Positions 10,440-21,640 of a stretch of 64,000 bases of DNA are shown one piece after another. Both the position numbers and the translations under genes were made by a program. The stretch comes from Plectrocnemia conspersa (taxonomy: Eukaryota; Arthropoda; Insecta; Trichoptera; Polycentropodidae), in NCBI GenBank assembly GCA_009617715.1, contig VTFK01000344.1, positions 558,001-622,000 of the forward strand. Reading direction: 5' to 3'. Numbering within the stretch: position 1 is the first letter of the stretch; every line of letters begins with the position of its first letter. Under the pieces are notes generated by a model that saw only the letters and a program-made list of their open reading frames with translations, ran no database searches and had not been told where the DNA came from.

Positions 10440-11000
10440 CTAAGTTTTGCAAATTTTCAGCCGCGCGGCTGCAGTTGTAGGAATAACGCCCGGTATGCAA
10501 TGTGTTGAAAACTTTTTTTGGGTGCTGCGTTCGAACCACCGGATAAGATCGATTAGTGTGCGCCGGGCAAGGTCGTTCGTTCGCCGATCTCGATCAGAAA
10601 AGCCAGTCAGTGCCGATGCGATGATGATGACGTATGCGTGCATATAAAGATGTTGAAAAAGATCGAACTTGTTTCCGATTAAGCGCCGCGGCGGCGTTCT
10701 ACTCCACTTTCGGTTTTAGGGTCGAAGCCCATCGCGCGACACCGTGACCTTTTTATGCGGCCATCTCTGTGTAAAAGCGGATATGATTAGGCCTCGAAGC
10801 GCGAGAAGCGAAAAAAGAGCAAAAAAGCCTCTTCGCCGGTCTGCTACGCCCGGCGATAGAGGCAACAGGTCGGAAAGCGGAAATGCGCTCTGTGGTCCGC
10901 TAATAAAAACGCATTACAATAGGCAACGGGTCTCAGGTGTTCAGAAGATAATACAACCTAGATTGTGAAGGATGCGACAGCATCGTCAAAATAATACAAT
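10440..11000. other. GC-rich island 4
   Basis: The block starts right after a strong acceptor-like GCAAATTTTCAG ending at 10460 and contains overlapping ORFs on both strands (10440-10647, 10744-10968) with no ATG-led protein I recognise. It includes CCAGTCAGTGCC near 10602, which fits an arthropod initiator (TCAGT). A promoter or first exon is plausible. Confidence 0.35.
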
Positions 11001-11960
11001 CAAGAATGCGAGACTACCAGTAAGATATGTATGTAGATCGTGTGTTCAATAAGGTCGGTAGGTTAGCTATCGGTTATACACGCTAGAATCACCGTCAAGC
11101 TCTTAATCGTAATTATGTATGCGATTAATAAACGATGCTCAACATTGTTTATTTAAGATTATATTGCAGCGAGGCGAGCGATTCGAAATAGCACCGAGGT
11201 TCGTCATATTAATCATCTTTGATTATTCAAATATGTAACATGACTTCCTTCACACCATTGCTGACTGACATAAACTACAACAAACGGTCCTTTGATCTTG
11301 GCAGAGCTTGCAATAAGCCGACACGCGTTTTTAGGCAATTGAGTATAACATAAATCAAGACATACTAGCAACTCATGGCTCAACGCTAATTAAAAAAATA
11401 TGAGCACTCAGGTGCTAAAACGAACATTTTAAAACACACATTGGCTTATCGATGGACATAATCTAAGTAAGACATATCAATAAAATTCGGCGTTAGATAA
11501 AATCGTGTTTTGGCGTGTTCTGCTTTCAGCCATACAATTTAGTCCACGGTCAATATTTGAATACAATTTCAGCGCAAGAGAGCGAGAGTGACACAATAAG
11601 AACCTCTCAATTATCGCATTTTCATTGTGATAAAACAAGAGAAAGCACTCAAGTGATTTCCTCAAAAATGCACATATAATTTATTGATGATCTTAGACAC
11701 ACGATATTAATCTATACTACACAACAATATAATATTTATGTATATGTAACGGCTTATGCAAAATCGATCAAATCAATTCAGCGATTTGTCAGATGTCAGT
11801 TGTAACACTATTGTTGAATTCAAGTGAATTACCACCCAAACTCTACTAAGCTGATATTACGACAAAATAGTCGAATATATTCGTAACTTATGAAGATTTG
11901 AAAAACACAGTTTGAATAATGAATATCGGCTCATACTCACACAATTCCATGTTATACAAA
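11001..11960. other. No gene seen
   Basis: Mixed composition, stops in all frames beyond about 60 codons, and no terminal repeats or recognisable translation. GAGCGAGAG near 11578-11589 is a small GA-rich patch. Confidence 0.4.
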
Positions 11961-11964
11961 ATTA

Positions 11965-12105
11965 ATGCAATGGATCGACAAAAAATCATTGTTCACCACA
12001 AATAAGGACATTCCGTGCGAATAGAAAATCAGCTGGTGAAAAAAATTAAAAAAAGTCTTTATTGAAGACCGTTCGAGGAGTGGAAGACCTAATCTTTTTC
12101 ATTTT
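11965..12105 (+). pseudogene. Tc1-like transposase N-terminal scrap
   Basis: The plus strand starts MDRQKIIVHH and ends IEDRSRSGRPNL. The latter matches the GSVEDRPRSGRP linker that ends the paired-like DNA-binding domain of Tc1 transposases. The helix-turn-helix between is scrambled by indels, and nothing of the catalytic domain follows. It is a short old fragment without recognisable terminal repeats. Confidence 0.6.
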
Positions 12106-12299
12106 TTTTAAATTTATTTTTTATCGATAAGTTAAGAAAAATAGATCGTTCAAAGACTTATTCACAGTAGTGTATAAATCGACGTTTTTTAGATTTTTCT
12201 AATCTCACATATTAGGTATAAAAAATTCAGCTCACAGAGAACATTATTTATGCATATAATAAAACGTTAACTGTCAAAAACACATACATAACTTTAAGG

Positions 12300-13540
12300 A
12301 TCAATATACACTAATTGGGTGAAGTTGAGTACGAAAGTTGATTTATGTAAGAGTAAACCCGGGGAGAAACTCACTACGGCGCACTTACAAGTAGCCCTTT
12401 GTGTACGTTTGCGAAAGATTCGACAGATTCGCATTATCATCGTGTCCACACAGTCAGTGATGTAATTCGCAGTGCGACCGTTTCGCAACGCGAAGAGTTA
12501 TTAGTGTCAATCGTATCAAAACGAGAACGTCGAAATACGATTGTGGGAAACCTTATTGGCCGCTCGCGAGAATTTAGGTTGCTCCGCCAGCGTCAGAGTA
12601 GAGATGATCGGTCTCTCTCCGATCTCTAGATCTCGATCTCGCGCATGTGTGTTTGCGATAGAGATACAAAATGGCGACAATATAGGAAATATTATTAAGG
12701 CCGATACACGGTGAGAATGGCGCAACGCGCCCATGACACACAACTCGTCGGCAAACGCGACACGCTTTTCCTATAGTACGTATATATACACAGCGAGCGC
12801 TCGAAATTTTGATATACATATAATGAAACGTCGCGAACAGATCAGCTGATTTTGACAGATCGGCGAGCCGCATAAGATATATTTATTTATATATATAGAT
12901 CGCCCGTCGCTTATCATAACCGGCCGATTAATGCTCTGAAAATTTCGCTCGCAGGCACTGGAGCGCGGAAAACGCTAAGCGAGACAAATCTGGCGTGGAG
13001 ATTCGCAAATCGGACGGCAATTTTCTCCTTTGTTACTAAGACTTGCACCGTAGAAGATCGTTACATAAATGCCTGCGTTTTTTTAAGCATTAGCATAAAA
13101 GTTTGTAGAGCGCCATGGCACATTTATCACTTGCGCTACGGCAAGGATCGAACCGCGATCGCGCAAGTAAAAAGTGGGACAAACGGCTTTGAAAGAAAGA
13201 GACAAGGCCGGAGGCTACTGAGGCAGCCAGCCCGGCCGGCGAGAAGTAAAATGTATACATAATCATACGATATGCATATTCGCGAGACCAAAATATCGTA
13301 TACGTCCATTGAGCGAATCTTTTGGCCTTAATTATGCGAGAACAATGTTTCAAAGCGTTGATACAAAAGTGTGATCGCATTTTATTATCTTATCGCGATG
13401 AACTGGATTGTAATGTATGTAAGATCGTTTGAGTTGCACAATCTCACATTTGTACTGTACCGATGTTTTTGACTCTGACTTGAACCCTTTGAGAGGTATC
13501 GCCGTACATGTACGGTGGTCGATCTTTCACTGTTAAGTAC
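12300..13540. other. GC-rich island 5
   Basis: CpG-rich DNA with overlapping short frames on both strands (12294-12873, 13090-13380) that have no recognisable product. Palindromic GATCTCTAGATCTCGATC runs and a TATATATA tract near 12885-12900 are present. The character is regulatory; no gene can be supported. Confidence 0.35.
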
Positions 13541-14325
13541 TCCAGATAGTTATATATTTACATAACTAAAGAAATAATAAATAAAATATACGTAATATTT
13601 ATATAATATTTTTTTAAATTTGATTTAATGTAAATGATTTCTATATCAAAATAAGACCAATAAATTAAAGAGTACAAAATAAATAAACATAAAAAAGTTT
13701 TACATTCATTTAAAAAAAAAAATGTGAGCTTCTGAATTGATATATAAAAAAAATCCACAGAAGCCGAATTATTAAAAAAAAAATATAAAATAAATTTATC
13801 GTTACGGATAGTTTATTACTTATATTTTATTATACAACTTCAACAATTGTAAACATTGGAAATGGTTATGAACTTGTATTGTGCATTTAATATCTCTGTA
13901 TGCTATTATACATACATATACATACATATATATATTTTTGAATTAAATTTTATAAATTAAAAAAACACTACCACTTTGTTATACAACATTCGAAAACTAT
14001 AGAAAAAACAGAAATTAAACGGTCACGACGAGGAAAAACGCATACGGGCTGAATCTTTCATTTGTAGTTGTTTTCATTGAATTCCTTAAAGTTGCAAACA
14101 CATGTGATTAAAACTAAGCTTATCATTGAAGTAAATTGATCCGGAAGTTTTTTTACATGTGACAACACTGATTCGCGAAGTTTGTATGCGAACATTATGA
14201 TGAAAATAAAAAGCAATATTTTTTAAAAATATTTAAAAAAAAAATAAAAACCAATATTTTTAAAAAAATACATAAAAAAAAACTAATATTTTTAAAAAAT
14301 ATTTATAAAAAAAATTAAAAATTGA
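13541..14325. other. Very AT-rich stretch with simple repeats
   Basis: Contains poly-A/T runs, a CATACATATA microsatellite near 13910-13937, and a locally repeated AATATTTTTAAAAA motif near 14210-14330 (three to four copies of about 45-50 bases). No gene. Confidence 0.5.
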
Positions 14326-14329
14326 TTAT

Positions 14330-14440
14330 TGTTTTCGCGACCTCCTATTGATCAAAATTCGGTTTGAATATACTTTGACCAAGAGTATTATATCAGAAGT
14401 CTAGTACTATATATGTTACACTATCGCAGATGTTTTTGTC
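14330..14440 (-). repeat. Family A fragment
   Basis: Contains CGCGACCTCCTATTGATC, AAAATTCGGTTTGAATATAC and TTTGACCAAGAGTATTATA. This matches the distal part of Family A seen near 20.15-20.21 kb (TTGGTTTGAATATACTTCGACC). The core with the AGCAATAAAA motif is missing here. Confidence 0.6.
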
Positions 14441-15177
14441 AACTTTTCCTCTATAAATAATTAGCCTAATAATTCTGACTAATCTAATAATTTTAAGAAA
14501 CTGAAAACTTAAGTTAGGTACTTATTATTATAAAAATGTATTACACCCAAAAATGATGTAAACTTATCAACAAATAAAGAACGTGTTAATTTTTATTTAC
14601 TTATATGTTATACCGAATCGGTGAAAGCATTTGCGCGAAATAGGCAAAAAATTGCCCAATTAATGAAAGGTGTAATCTCGTTGCTTCATTCATGAATTAA
14701 GCAAATTATCTGCCGAATAAACGCATTAAAAAAGTCAAATGACATTTTTAACAGTTGTGAAACTGTTTATTGAAGGGTCTAATTTTTTTGCTCCTGTATA
14801 ATGGTCGTGTAACTGATGGAATAATGGCAGATATTCAATGAAATGAAATAATTATTAAATATAAAAGTTTTTCATGTTAATGTTGGTCAGAACAGTGAAC
14901 ACTCCATGAATAGTTCTCTGCAACTAATCATGGGCTCGTTCGCGAACACCTTACCTGTAAATACATTTTTGTGCGCATTTTAAAAAAATGATTTATTTTT
15001 ATTTTTATATAATAGAATGACATTTGGTCTAGTTACGAAAATTACGTACGGAGCGGTACTCTATCTACTATAAACAATTCCTGCCAATTTCACGCATTCG
15101 GCAGATTCATGAATGAAGCAACGGGCTTGCATTTTTCGTGAATTACACAAAGTTTTGCCTAATTCATGAAAAGTCAA
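14441..15177. other. AT-rich stretch with repeat H
   Basis: Holds GGTCAGAACAGTGAACACTC, then CATGAATA, near 14885-14914, also found near 28177-28208 close to a Tc1 scrap. Several CATGAATTA/GCAGATTCATGAATGAAGC words recur inside 14680-15170, indicating a decayed element with internal repeats. No ORF. Confidence 0.45.
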
Positions 15178-16860
15178 TTAATCAATAATTATAAGTTGAC
15201 AAATATGTAGTATCAATCGGCATGTGGACACATACACGCACAGAGTAGGCTGCGAGGGCGCCGGGGTTATTGTCCTGCGGCCTAAAGGGAGAGGACGACC
15301 CTCGCACTCAGTACATATCCATTGATGGCGCACCTTTTTGTTACCCCGCCGTAATGAAACATCTGCCTCCTTAGCGAGAAGCGACACAATAAAGAAGCAT
15401 TTAATTCGAAGCATAATTATTCAATACATATAAACACCATTATCATTTGATCGATTCAGCTGTCTTTCGTACGTTTATACGTATATGCAATCGAGGCACT
15501 GTAACCGAACTTAAGAACATCTGCAAGACCGGGGGAAGTTTGTCTCAGGGACGAGTACCCAAGACGGGAAGTCGTGAATGAAAACGGGGAGAGATCGATG
15601 AACTCGACGCGGGCGGAATCGGGGGAAAAGGTAACACCGTTTACAGGAGAGATCCACAGATGAGAAAAGTAAGCTTCATTAATGCCACTGTCTTAAAAGG
15701 CTCACCGCTCGGGTCAATGTCTCTCTGTGTTACAATTGCATGAATCAAAGACTGCAATAATAGTGGATCGGAACTTTTTTCCATATTAATTTCAAGGTTC
15801 GCTTCAAACTTCCATCCGCCTGAGCGAGCATCCAAGGCGACAAAAAACCGAGCATCTTCAAAGCCCACGAAGGTCGATACTCAAAGCCTTGGATAAGACA
15901 AACGTACATATATACATATGCATATACGCGTTTAAATAAAATTACATAACACACAAACAAAGGATGGTCAAAAAACAAAGAATTCAAGTATGTGAATGGC
16001 GGTCCAATTTTCAATGGTTTTCGAGGTGACCTCAAATCCGCGACTCGCACAGCGGAGTCGATTACTGAGGTGCATTGTCGCTAATGGTCAGATTCAATAG
16101 TCAGATGCAGCAGCAGCAGGGATGCGTTGCCAAATCGTCGAAAAGAAAAATAAAAACCGGTTCGCCCGACTGACACAATCGTCGGTCAGAGCGATTCGCG
16201 AGAATCGGTCGTTATTTTTAACGCAGTTTTGAGCGCGCGAGAGGCCGATGAAAGTGAAAGCAGAAGGTCTTTCGTAAACGAGTCGCTTTCAAAACGCAGC
16301 GTCTTCGGCGAGTTGACGCGTCCAGAAAACGTGCCCAATATAAGGACGCACAGGATACGGAGCGCCGACGCGCGAATAATTGCCACCGGCGTGCACGGCG
16401 AAGCCCTGTGCCACATTTCACTTGTCATTATCGTGACATATCCCGGTCAACCGCAAGGGTCCGCCGGAGATATCGGCTCGCTTTTCGCCAGAGACCGGTT
16501 CGAAAGCGATCGGTCAAGAGCGATGAGTTTTTTAAAAAATTGGCACGTTTGACGAAATTAGCGGATGATATAACACACATTTACGCGGAGAGGTGTCGCC
16601 GAAGCGCCGACGGCTATGCAAGGCCGCCGGTTCGAATTCACTATGCTCCACTTGCTACCGAGCGGCGAGGTGCAATCGCCTGAGGCGCTGTACCAATTCG
16701 CATCCGAAGCACGGTGGTACCATTCCAAACTAGACTGCTAAAAATACAGAAAAAAGCGACGAGAAACGCAAGATAATCGAACCGGACGCTTCAAGTTCAA
16801 TTGGAAGACTTCCAAAAACGTTCGACAGCGACTGACAAATGGCGAATAACCCCAGATGCG
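15178..16860. other. GC-rich island 6 (largest)
   Basis: Short frames lie on both strands. The most protein-like are on the minus strand: an ATG-led 78-codon frame at 15178-15414 (RHQWICTECEGRPLPLG) and a GTG-led 75-codon frame at 15641-15868 (SGGWKFEANLEINMEK). Neither matches a family I know, and each overlaps other frames. A polar, CpG-rich part at 16140-16690 has open frames on both strands at once. Promoter or enhancer DNA is the safer reading. Confidence 0.35.
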
Positions 16861-16929
16861 TCAAATCTGCTCAATAAGTTTGAATTATCAGCATGAAGAC
16901 CTTTGTAACCATATCAGATATCGCAATAC

Positions 16930-17605
16930 AAGCATTTTTTTTTATTTTGACTTGATAAACGAGTAATGTCTTGCAATACGAGCAGTACGTATTACATCAC
17001 TTCTTCTTGCAGTGAAGACATATGCTTTTTAGTTATGGTTAATGCTCCTGTTCATTCTACAGATCTTGAGGAATTCGAGTTCATTAAGAGCAAGTTCCTT
17101 TCTCCCAACACCACTCCATGGATAAGCAGATTTACACCAAATCACTATTTCAGCGATGCTTCGAAGTGATCAAAAAAATTTTTTTTTTCTCTCAGACTTC
17201 CACATCGTGATCTGCTTCAAGATCATCGATAAAGCATGGGGTGGGGTTAAGAAGAGAACTAAGAAAACATAGAATTGGTAGTGAATGAGGACGATATTCA
17301 AGAGTTGCTGGAATAATTGTGCAATTTAAATCTTTAAAAAGAGGCAAAAGCAAGTGTCATTAAATAGGTTCCTAGTTAAAATTCCACAAAAATAAAAATG
17401 TTTCATTTTGCTTTCAGCGATTCCAATATGCACATTTAATAAATTCAAATATTTTATAATAAATTATATTTTTTGAAATTAATATTTGTGGGATTTTGGA
17501 ACGAATCAATTTATATTTATATTATTTCTTATGGAGAAATTTGCTTTGAAATACGAGCACGTTTCTAGAACGTTATGCCTGTAAGTCGAGGTTTCACTGT
17601 AACAA
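16930..17605 (+). mobile_element. Decayed pogo/Tigger-like element with one preserved terminus
   Basis: The right end reads GTAAGTCGAGGTTTCACTGTA, the complement of a TACAGTGAAACCTCGACTTAC terminus typical of Tigger-like elements, ending in TA. The left terminus is missing, but 16945-16995 (GACTTGATAAACGAGTAATG, TCTTGCAATACGAGCAG) looks like 5' non-coding element sequence joined straight to late transposase. So this copy has a large internal deletion and a lost left end. It belongs to the group of elements near 5.9 and 45.9-46.3 kb. Confidence 0.75.
17011..17350 (+). pseudogene. Tigger-like transposase relic (late catalytic part)
   Basis: The frame at 17011-17169 has VMVNAPVHSTDLEEFEFIKS followed by FLSPNTTP. 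In the family this is the DNAPxHPxxLEE motif and the LPPNTT loop. The catalytic Asp of DNAP is replaced (VNAP). After TTP the frame slips to MDKQIYTK and LFQRCFEV. Further on, NEDDIQELLE near 17284-17310 matches the acidic VxEDDVxELL stretch near the C-terminus of Tigger proteins. With a missing catalytic residue, frameshifts and stops it is dead. Confidence 0.75.
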
Positions 17606-18034
17606 TATTTTCTAGCCGTTTTAACAATGTTTTAAACAAATTTAAACACAGCAAATAATTTAAGGATAGTGCTTGATTTTTTTTAAATAAACAGAGAAAG
17701 TAACTATAATCTTTCAGATGCAACTATATGTTTGAATTAAAATTAGGAATTCTGATGTTTCGGTTTATTCAAATTCCCGGGACTGATTCAAAATACTGTG
17801 CAATTTTGATGACCATGCATTAATTAAATATATATGGTTTATCTCAGGTAATTATAATACAAAAGTAGAATGAAATGTATAAGAAAAAAAAACAACTCGA
17901 TCGATAAGAGCAGCTCGAACAATGAGCAATTATATTTTTTTTATAATTTATTATTCTTCGATACGTTCTAACGTACACCAACACGACACGTTAACCCAAT
18001 ATGAGAGTGTGTGTTTTATTTTTTTTATTTTTAG
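17606..18034. other. AT-rich stretch, no gene seen
   Basis: No ORF or repeat can be supported. Its last 25 bases are a strong polypyrimidine tract leading into the exon-like block that follows. Confidence 0.4.
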
Positions 18035-18205
18035 GGTTCTGCTATGAGGGGGCTCGAATTCTTCCGGACGAAGGAAGACTCGTCGAAGGGCGCATTTCGA
18101 AAAGGGGGCTACAAGTTCGAGGCCCGCGACGCCGCAGGAAGACCGTCAGACTGGCATCGTTTTAGGGCCGTGACACACTTTCTTATGTAACCGAGGCGAG
18201 CGCAT
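18035..18205 (+). CDS. Candidate terminal exon, unknown protein
   Basis: A long T-rich tract and TTTTTAG end at 18034. The following frame (GSAMRGLEFFRTKEDSSKGA, then FRKGGYKFEARDAA, then DWHRFRAVTHFLM) is open until TAA near 18187-18189. Third codon positions are strongly G/C (about two thirds over the first 35 codons) in otherwise AT-rich surroundings, which favours real coding sequence in this frame. Another frame is also open for about 43 codons, which weakens the case. No convincing donor is seen, so it would have to be a last exon, or the first part of one. I do not recognise the protein. A conserved non-coding block with chance openness remains possible. Confidence 0.35.
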
Positions 18206-18420
18206 TTTATACGAAACGAAACATAATTCCAACGTTTCACATTGTACATCCATTGTGTCTAATGAGCGAATGCGACACGGCGGAATGCGCGCGAGGGACA
18301 CAAAAGTCACACCTTTGACTCTCGAATAGGATAAATGCTTCCGATCGTAGACATAAACAAGATCATAAAATAGCCAGCTCAACTGCAGTCTGAAGACTTA
18401 TGGTAATATTATTTTTTCAG

Positions 18421-18474
18421 GACATCCTCGAGATGAACAGCTGGGGGAGATCTCTCAGACCAGACATGGGGTGG
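18421..18474 (+). CDS. Candidate short internal exon, unknown protein
   Basis: The acceptor ATTATTTTTTCAG ends at 18420 and the donor GGGGTGG/GTAAAA begins near 18475. The enclosed bases read DILEMNSWGRSLRPDMGW with a high GC3 that stops at the putative donor. A branch-like run lies about 30 bases upstream. If 18035-18205 is an alternative last exon, this could be the next exon of the same plus-strand gene. Not recognised, and the evidence is splice signals and composition only. Confidence 0.3.
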
Positions 18475-18659
18475 GTAAAACGTCGACGTTTTAGGTTACT
18501 CCCTCGGGAGGAAGACTGTCGAATAAGTAATTTCCATGACTGGTACAGTGTAAATGTCAACGTCAAGATATAAGCTAGCTTCATGAGGCAAAGAACGTTT
18601 ATCGGCCACTGTATTCGAGACATATATATCTAATGACAAAGAAAAAAATACACTATTAT

Positions 18660-18691
18660 AGTGTTTTTTTTCTTCAAGAAAAAAAAACACT
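18660..18691. repeat. Short perfect hairpin
   Basis: AGTGTTTTTTTTCTTC is followed directly by its near-exact complement AAGAAAAAAAAACACT. Probably simple-sequence driven. It could act as a slippage or cruciform site. Confidence 0.55.
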
Positions 18692-19160
18692 AAAGAAAAA
18701 TACTCAGGCAGTTTAACCTTCCGATAATTAAGTGACATTTTAACTCCAAAATTTTAGTTATTTTAAACCCGTTTTCGTTACAGTGTATATTTTGTAGTAC
18801 ACTGCCCCAATGCCAGCTATTTTTAGAATTAAAAATGTTAGTATAAAATAAATATTTTTTATAAAATATAAACCAGCAATATAACAATAAAAGTCACTCC
18901 TGCTCTTGGCATTGCAGTCGCATAGTGACTGAGCTCCGTACGTGGCGCGTGGCATTAGAACGGTTAACCAATTGTTAAATATTAATCATATCTAGCTGAT
19001 ATTCATTATGATCTATAAATATATCCAAATTAATCGAACGGAAAAAAATAGTATTATATTATCTTATACGTCATCAATACTTAAATTTGAATGGGGTTAG
19101 TTTGTGCACCATTTTCGAGGTTTTGGTACTCGAAGGTTAAATAGTAATGATTATATTTTT
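18692..19160. other. AT-rich stretch, no gene seen
   Basis: Only short AT-biased frames on the minus strand. No motif of interest. Confidence 0.4.
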
Positions 19161-19905
19161 ATTGTTGTATGTCCTTAAACCTGCCCTACGTGGTGAACAT
19201 TGCCGCATCTTTAGCGCGTAAGAACGGAGGTTGGATCTTCATTTCTATAGGCGCATTTAGCAGACTTTCGATTCATAGCGCGAATCGAGGCGTTTCGCAA
19301 GTACGGCGCGAATGTGGAGCAAATATATTTTCGGTGTTCTGTCCACTGTATGCAAATATGCTCCTTCAGACAACGATTCCAGCGCCAGCCGGCGGATTAG
19401 CATAATTGGGTCGCGTGCGATGATAATCGAACCACAGCGATCCAGCCGAAACGTTTTCGCCGTCCTTCTGCCGTTCGTTTGCGAAAGAAGCACGAATCTG
19501 TGCTAGTTGCTGTGTGCTAGCTAGCAGCAGCGTTGTTCACAGTGCGGTTAATATACGTGTCACTGAATGCATCAATCGCATTGTTTCGCCACGCGCGGAC
19601 GATCACTCTCATGTACTAAATGATTTTGTGAGAACGGAGCCGAGAGATGGATATGGAGATATAAAAAGGTATACTCCATGTCCTGGACACGGCTGGGTTA
19701 ACCTTTCGCGATTATCAGTCCAACTAAATTTGAATAGAATTGAATCGATTCCAAATTACACGCGTTTTACAATACTGGCAGCTTATGCCAAAAAATATAA
19801 GAGGTCATTTCTAGATAATTATAGAATTTTATGCAGTTCCCATTTGAGAATCGACTTTCAATAAAATCTGATTGAATTTAGAGCAGGGTTCGGAGCCGTA
19901 CCCTT
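19161..19905. other. GC-rich island 7
   Basis: Several overlapping frames on both strands (19169-19506, 19514-19864) start at TTG or GTG. The 116-codon frame at 19514-19864 has no ATG near its start and no recognisable motif. CTAGCTAGCAGCAGC near 19518-19532 is a small palindromic patch. Regulatory or untranslated DNA is likely. Confidence 0.3.
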
Positions 19906-20084
19906 CTACTACTATTAGCGTGAATAACAGACTAGACAATTACAAAATAAAATCAGAAGACATGTAACGAACGACTCACTTTTAAAGATCAACACTGTTA
20001 AATGATTATTTAACCTTTACCGGACAAAACTTTTTTTTTATTGAATCCACTGCGGTCCAATTAATTAAATCACAAAAATTATGC

Positions 20085-20230
20085 GACGGCACCGACACGA
20101 TTTTATTGCTTTTGACGAGAATTTTTGACTTCTGAGAAGCGATAATTATTTTTGCGCCATATTGACCAAAATTTGGTTTGAATATACTTCGACCAGCACT
20201 CTTATAACGGAAAATTGTAGCAATATCGTC
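20085..20230 (-). repeat. Family A repeat, continuing into Family B
   Basis: Contains GCGACGGCACCGACACGATT, ATTGCTTTTGACGAGAATTT, CTTCTGAGAAGCGATAATT and AAATTTGGTTTGAATATACT. A linker with GCTATCATATTTTTAAAACA then leads to Family B. The same order of linker and B occurs near 27.43-27.89 kb, so A and B may be parts of one longer element. Confidence 0.7.
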
Positions 20231-20339
20231 GAGGATAGCTATCATATTTTTAAAACATAGTGAAATATCGAATGCGGATAAAATGGAGCAATATACTGTA
20301 CTTCTTCTTCCGCTTATTTTCTTCCGGGAGAATTATCAT

Positions 20340-20680
20340 TATGTTAGGTTTGGGTTTGAACAGAAAGTGGACGTTTCGCAACTGTCAAATAGTTTCAATG
20401 GATATTTTAGAGCAGTATATAATTTCACTAGCGAAATTATAACTTCACTGTAAAATACACATTCACTGTAACATTTATACATCGCATGTGAATAAATAAT
20501 GATAAGTACGTAAATGTATATATTAATACGTATGCAAAAAATTGAAATCATATAATTTTAGTAGCACCTGTCATGATATATTATGTTTTCACTGATAAAA
20601 ATATATATCTACCGGTGAAAATGTATTCTGATATAATTTCACTGAAATTACTTTTTTATAATTTTTTAACTTTATGCACC
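20340..20680 (+). repeat. Family B repeat, copy 1
   Basis: Aligned by eye with 27535-27885: GTTTGGGTTTGAACAG, GGACGTTTCGCAACTGTCAA, AACATTTATACATCGCATGT, TTGAAATCATATAATTTTAG, CACCTGTCA, TATATCTACCGGTGAAAATG, and ATTTCACTGAAATTAC all have counterparts in order. It carries repeated half-palindromes of the TTTTCACTAGTGAAAA type. No shared ORF. Class unknown. Confidence 0.7.
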
Positions 20681-20689
20681 TAAAACCCA

Positions 20690-21100
20690 ACATTTACCAA
20701 GTTATTACCGAGATACAAATTTACAGATTTTAAAGATTTATAAAGATTAATAATTCCAGGTAAACTGATTAGGAATTACTAAAAAAAATTACCGTAATAT
20801 ATTGATAGAAGTATCTCTGAGATACTAATAAAATAAAATACTGGAAATTTTATCATTAAGTCATTTAAATGGCTTGAAAAAATAGAAAATAAAATGACAT
20901 AATGCCTTTAGACTTCTAAAGGTTAAAGTAATAAACATATTATTTTGTTCATTTTACTCAATTGACAAGATTATGGACTTAGAAGAAGCTATTAGTTATC
21001 TAGTTAAGATCTTTAATTAACCGAATCTAATTGCTCTATTTATGCTGTTGAATCTGAATACAACGATTGTGAAGTATCCAGACTTGAATGCTTCTCTCAT
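20690..21100. other. AT-rich stretch, no gene seen
   Basis: No supported feature. Confidence 0.4.
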
Positions 21101-21640
21101 AGTGTTGTAGGGTGTGTCTAAAAACAATCTGTATTCGGAGTTACAGTCATCACGCCGAGCACCTTGCGGTTATCTCGCGAGTCTTCCGCCGGTGTCGCGG
21201 ACACACCTCTCAGTCAGGCGATAAAGCGTTCGCTCGCGAGGAAATCCGCACAAGGTGGTTTTTCAATGGCGGCATACGGCGTCGCCGAGGAAATGGTACA
21301 CGGCCGATTAATTGCGGTCGACGTCATTGCATAACAGGCCGAGAGCAACGCGGGCACCGGTGCGTCTCGACGTCACACACCTCCGCGCTCTGGTGGGGCG
21401 TCGATCAACGTCGCCTCTCGGAATCAGCTGACCTCTTCGCCGCCGCCTGCTTCGATCGACGCCGGTGTCCGCGGCGACGTCACCGGCGTCACGTGCGTCT
21501 AAACTAGTTCGCCGGTGCGTCCGTTCTTGCACATGCGGTCGTAGTGGATGGACGTAACGGTCGCGGTGCGTTTCGTTGCATTTCGCGCGCGTGCCACGAA
21601 TCCCTGCGAGTTACCAAAAACTACGAAAGACGATGATTAC
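21101..21640. other. GC-rich island 8 (CpG-dense), promoter candidate
   Basis: One of the most CpG-dense blocks. Frames are open on both strands at once (21112-21507 plus; 21308-21532 minus) and are Arg/His/Cys-rich, which is typical of chance openness in CG-rich DNA. An ATG-led 60-codon frame follows at 21548-21730 (MDVTVAVRFVAFRARATNP). A CpG-rich promoter or 5' UTR of an unseen gene is plausible. A coding exon is not supported. Confidence 0.35.

Noticed and set aside
19514..19864. 116-codon frame in GC-rich island 7
   Set aside because: Starts at GTG, has no nearby ATG and no motif, and other frames in the island are equally open.
21112..21532. 131-codon plus and 74-codon minus frames
   Set aside because: CG-rich, Arg/His/Cys-rich and antisense to each other. 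Typical of a CpG-dense promoter, not of a protein.
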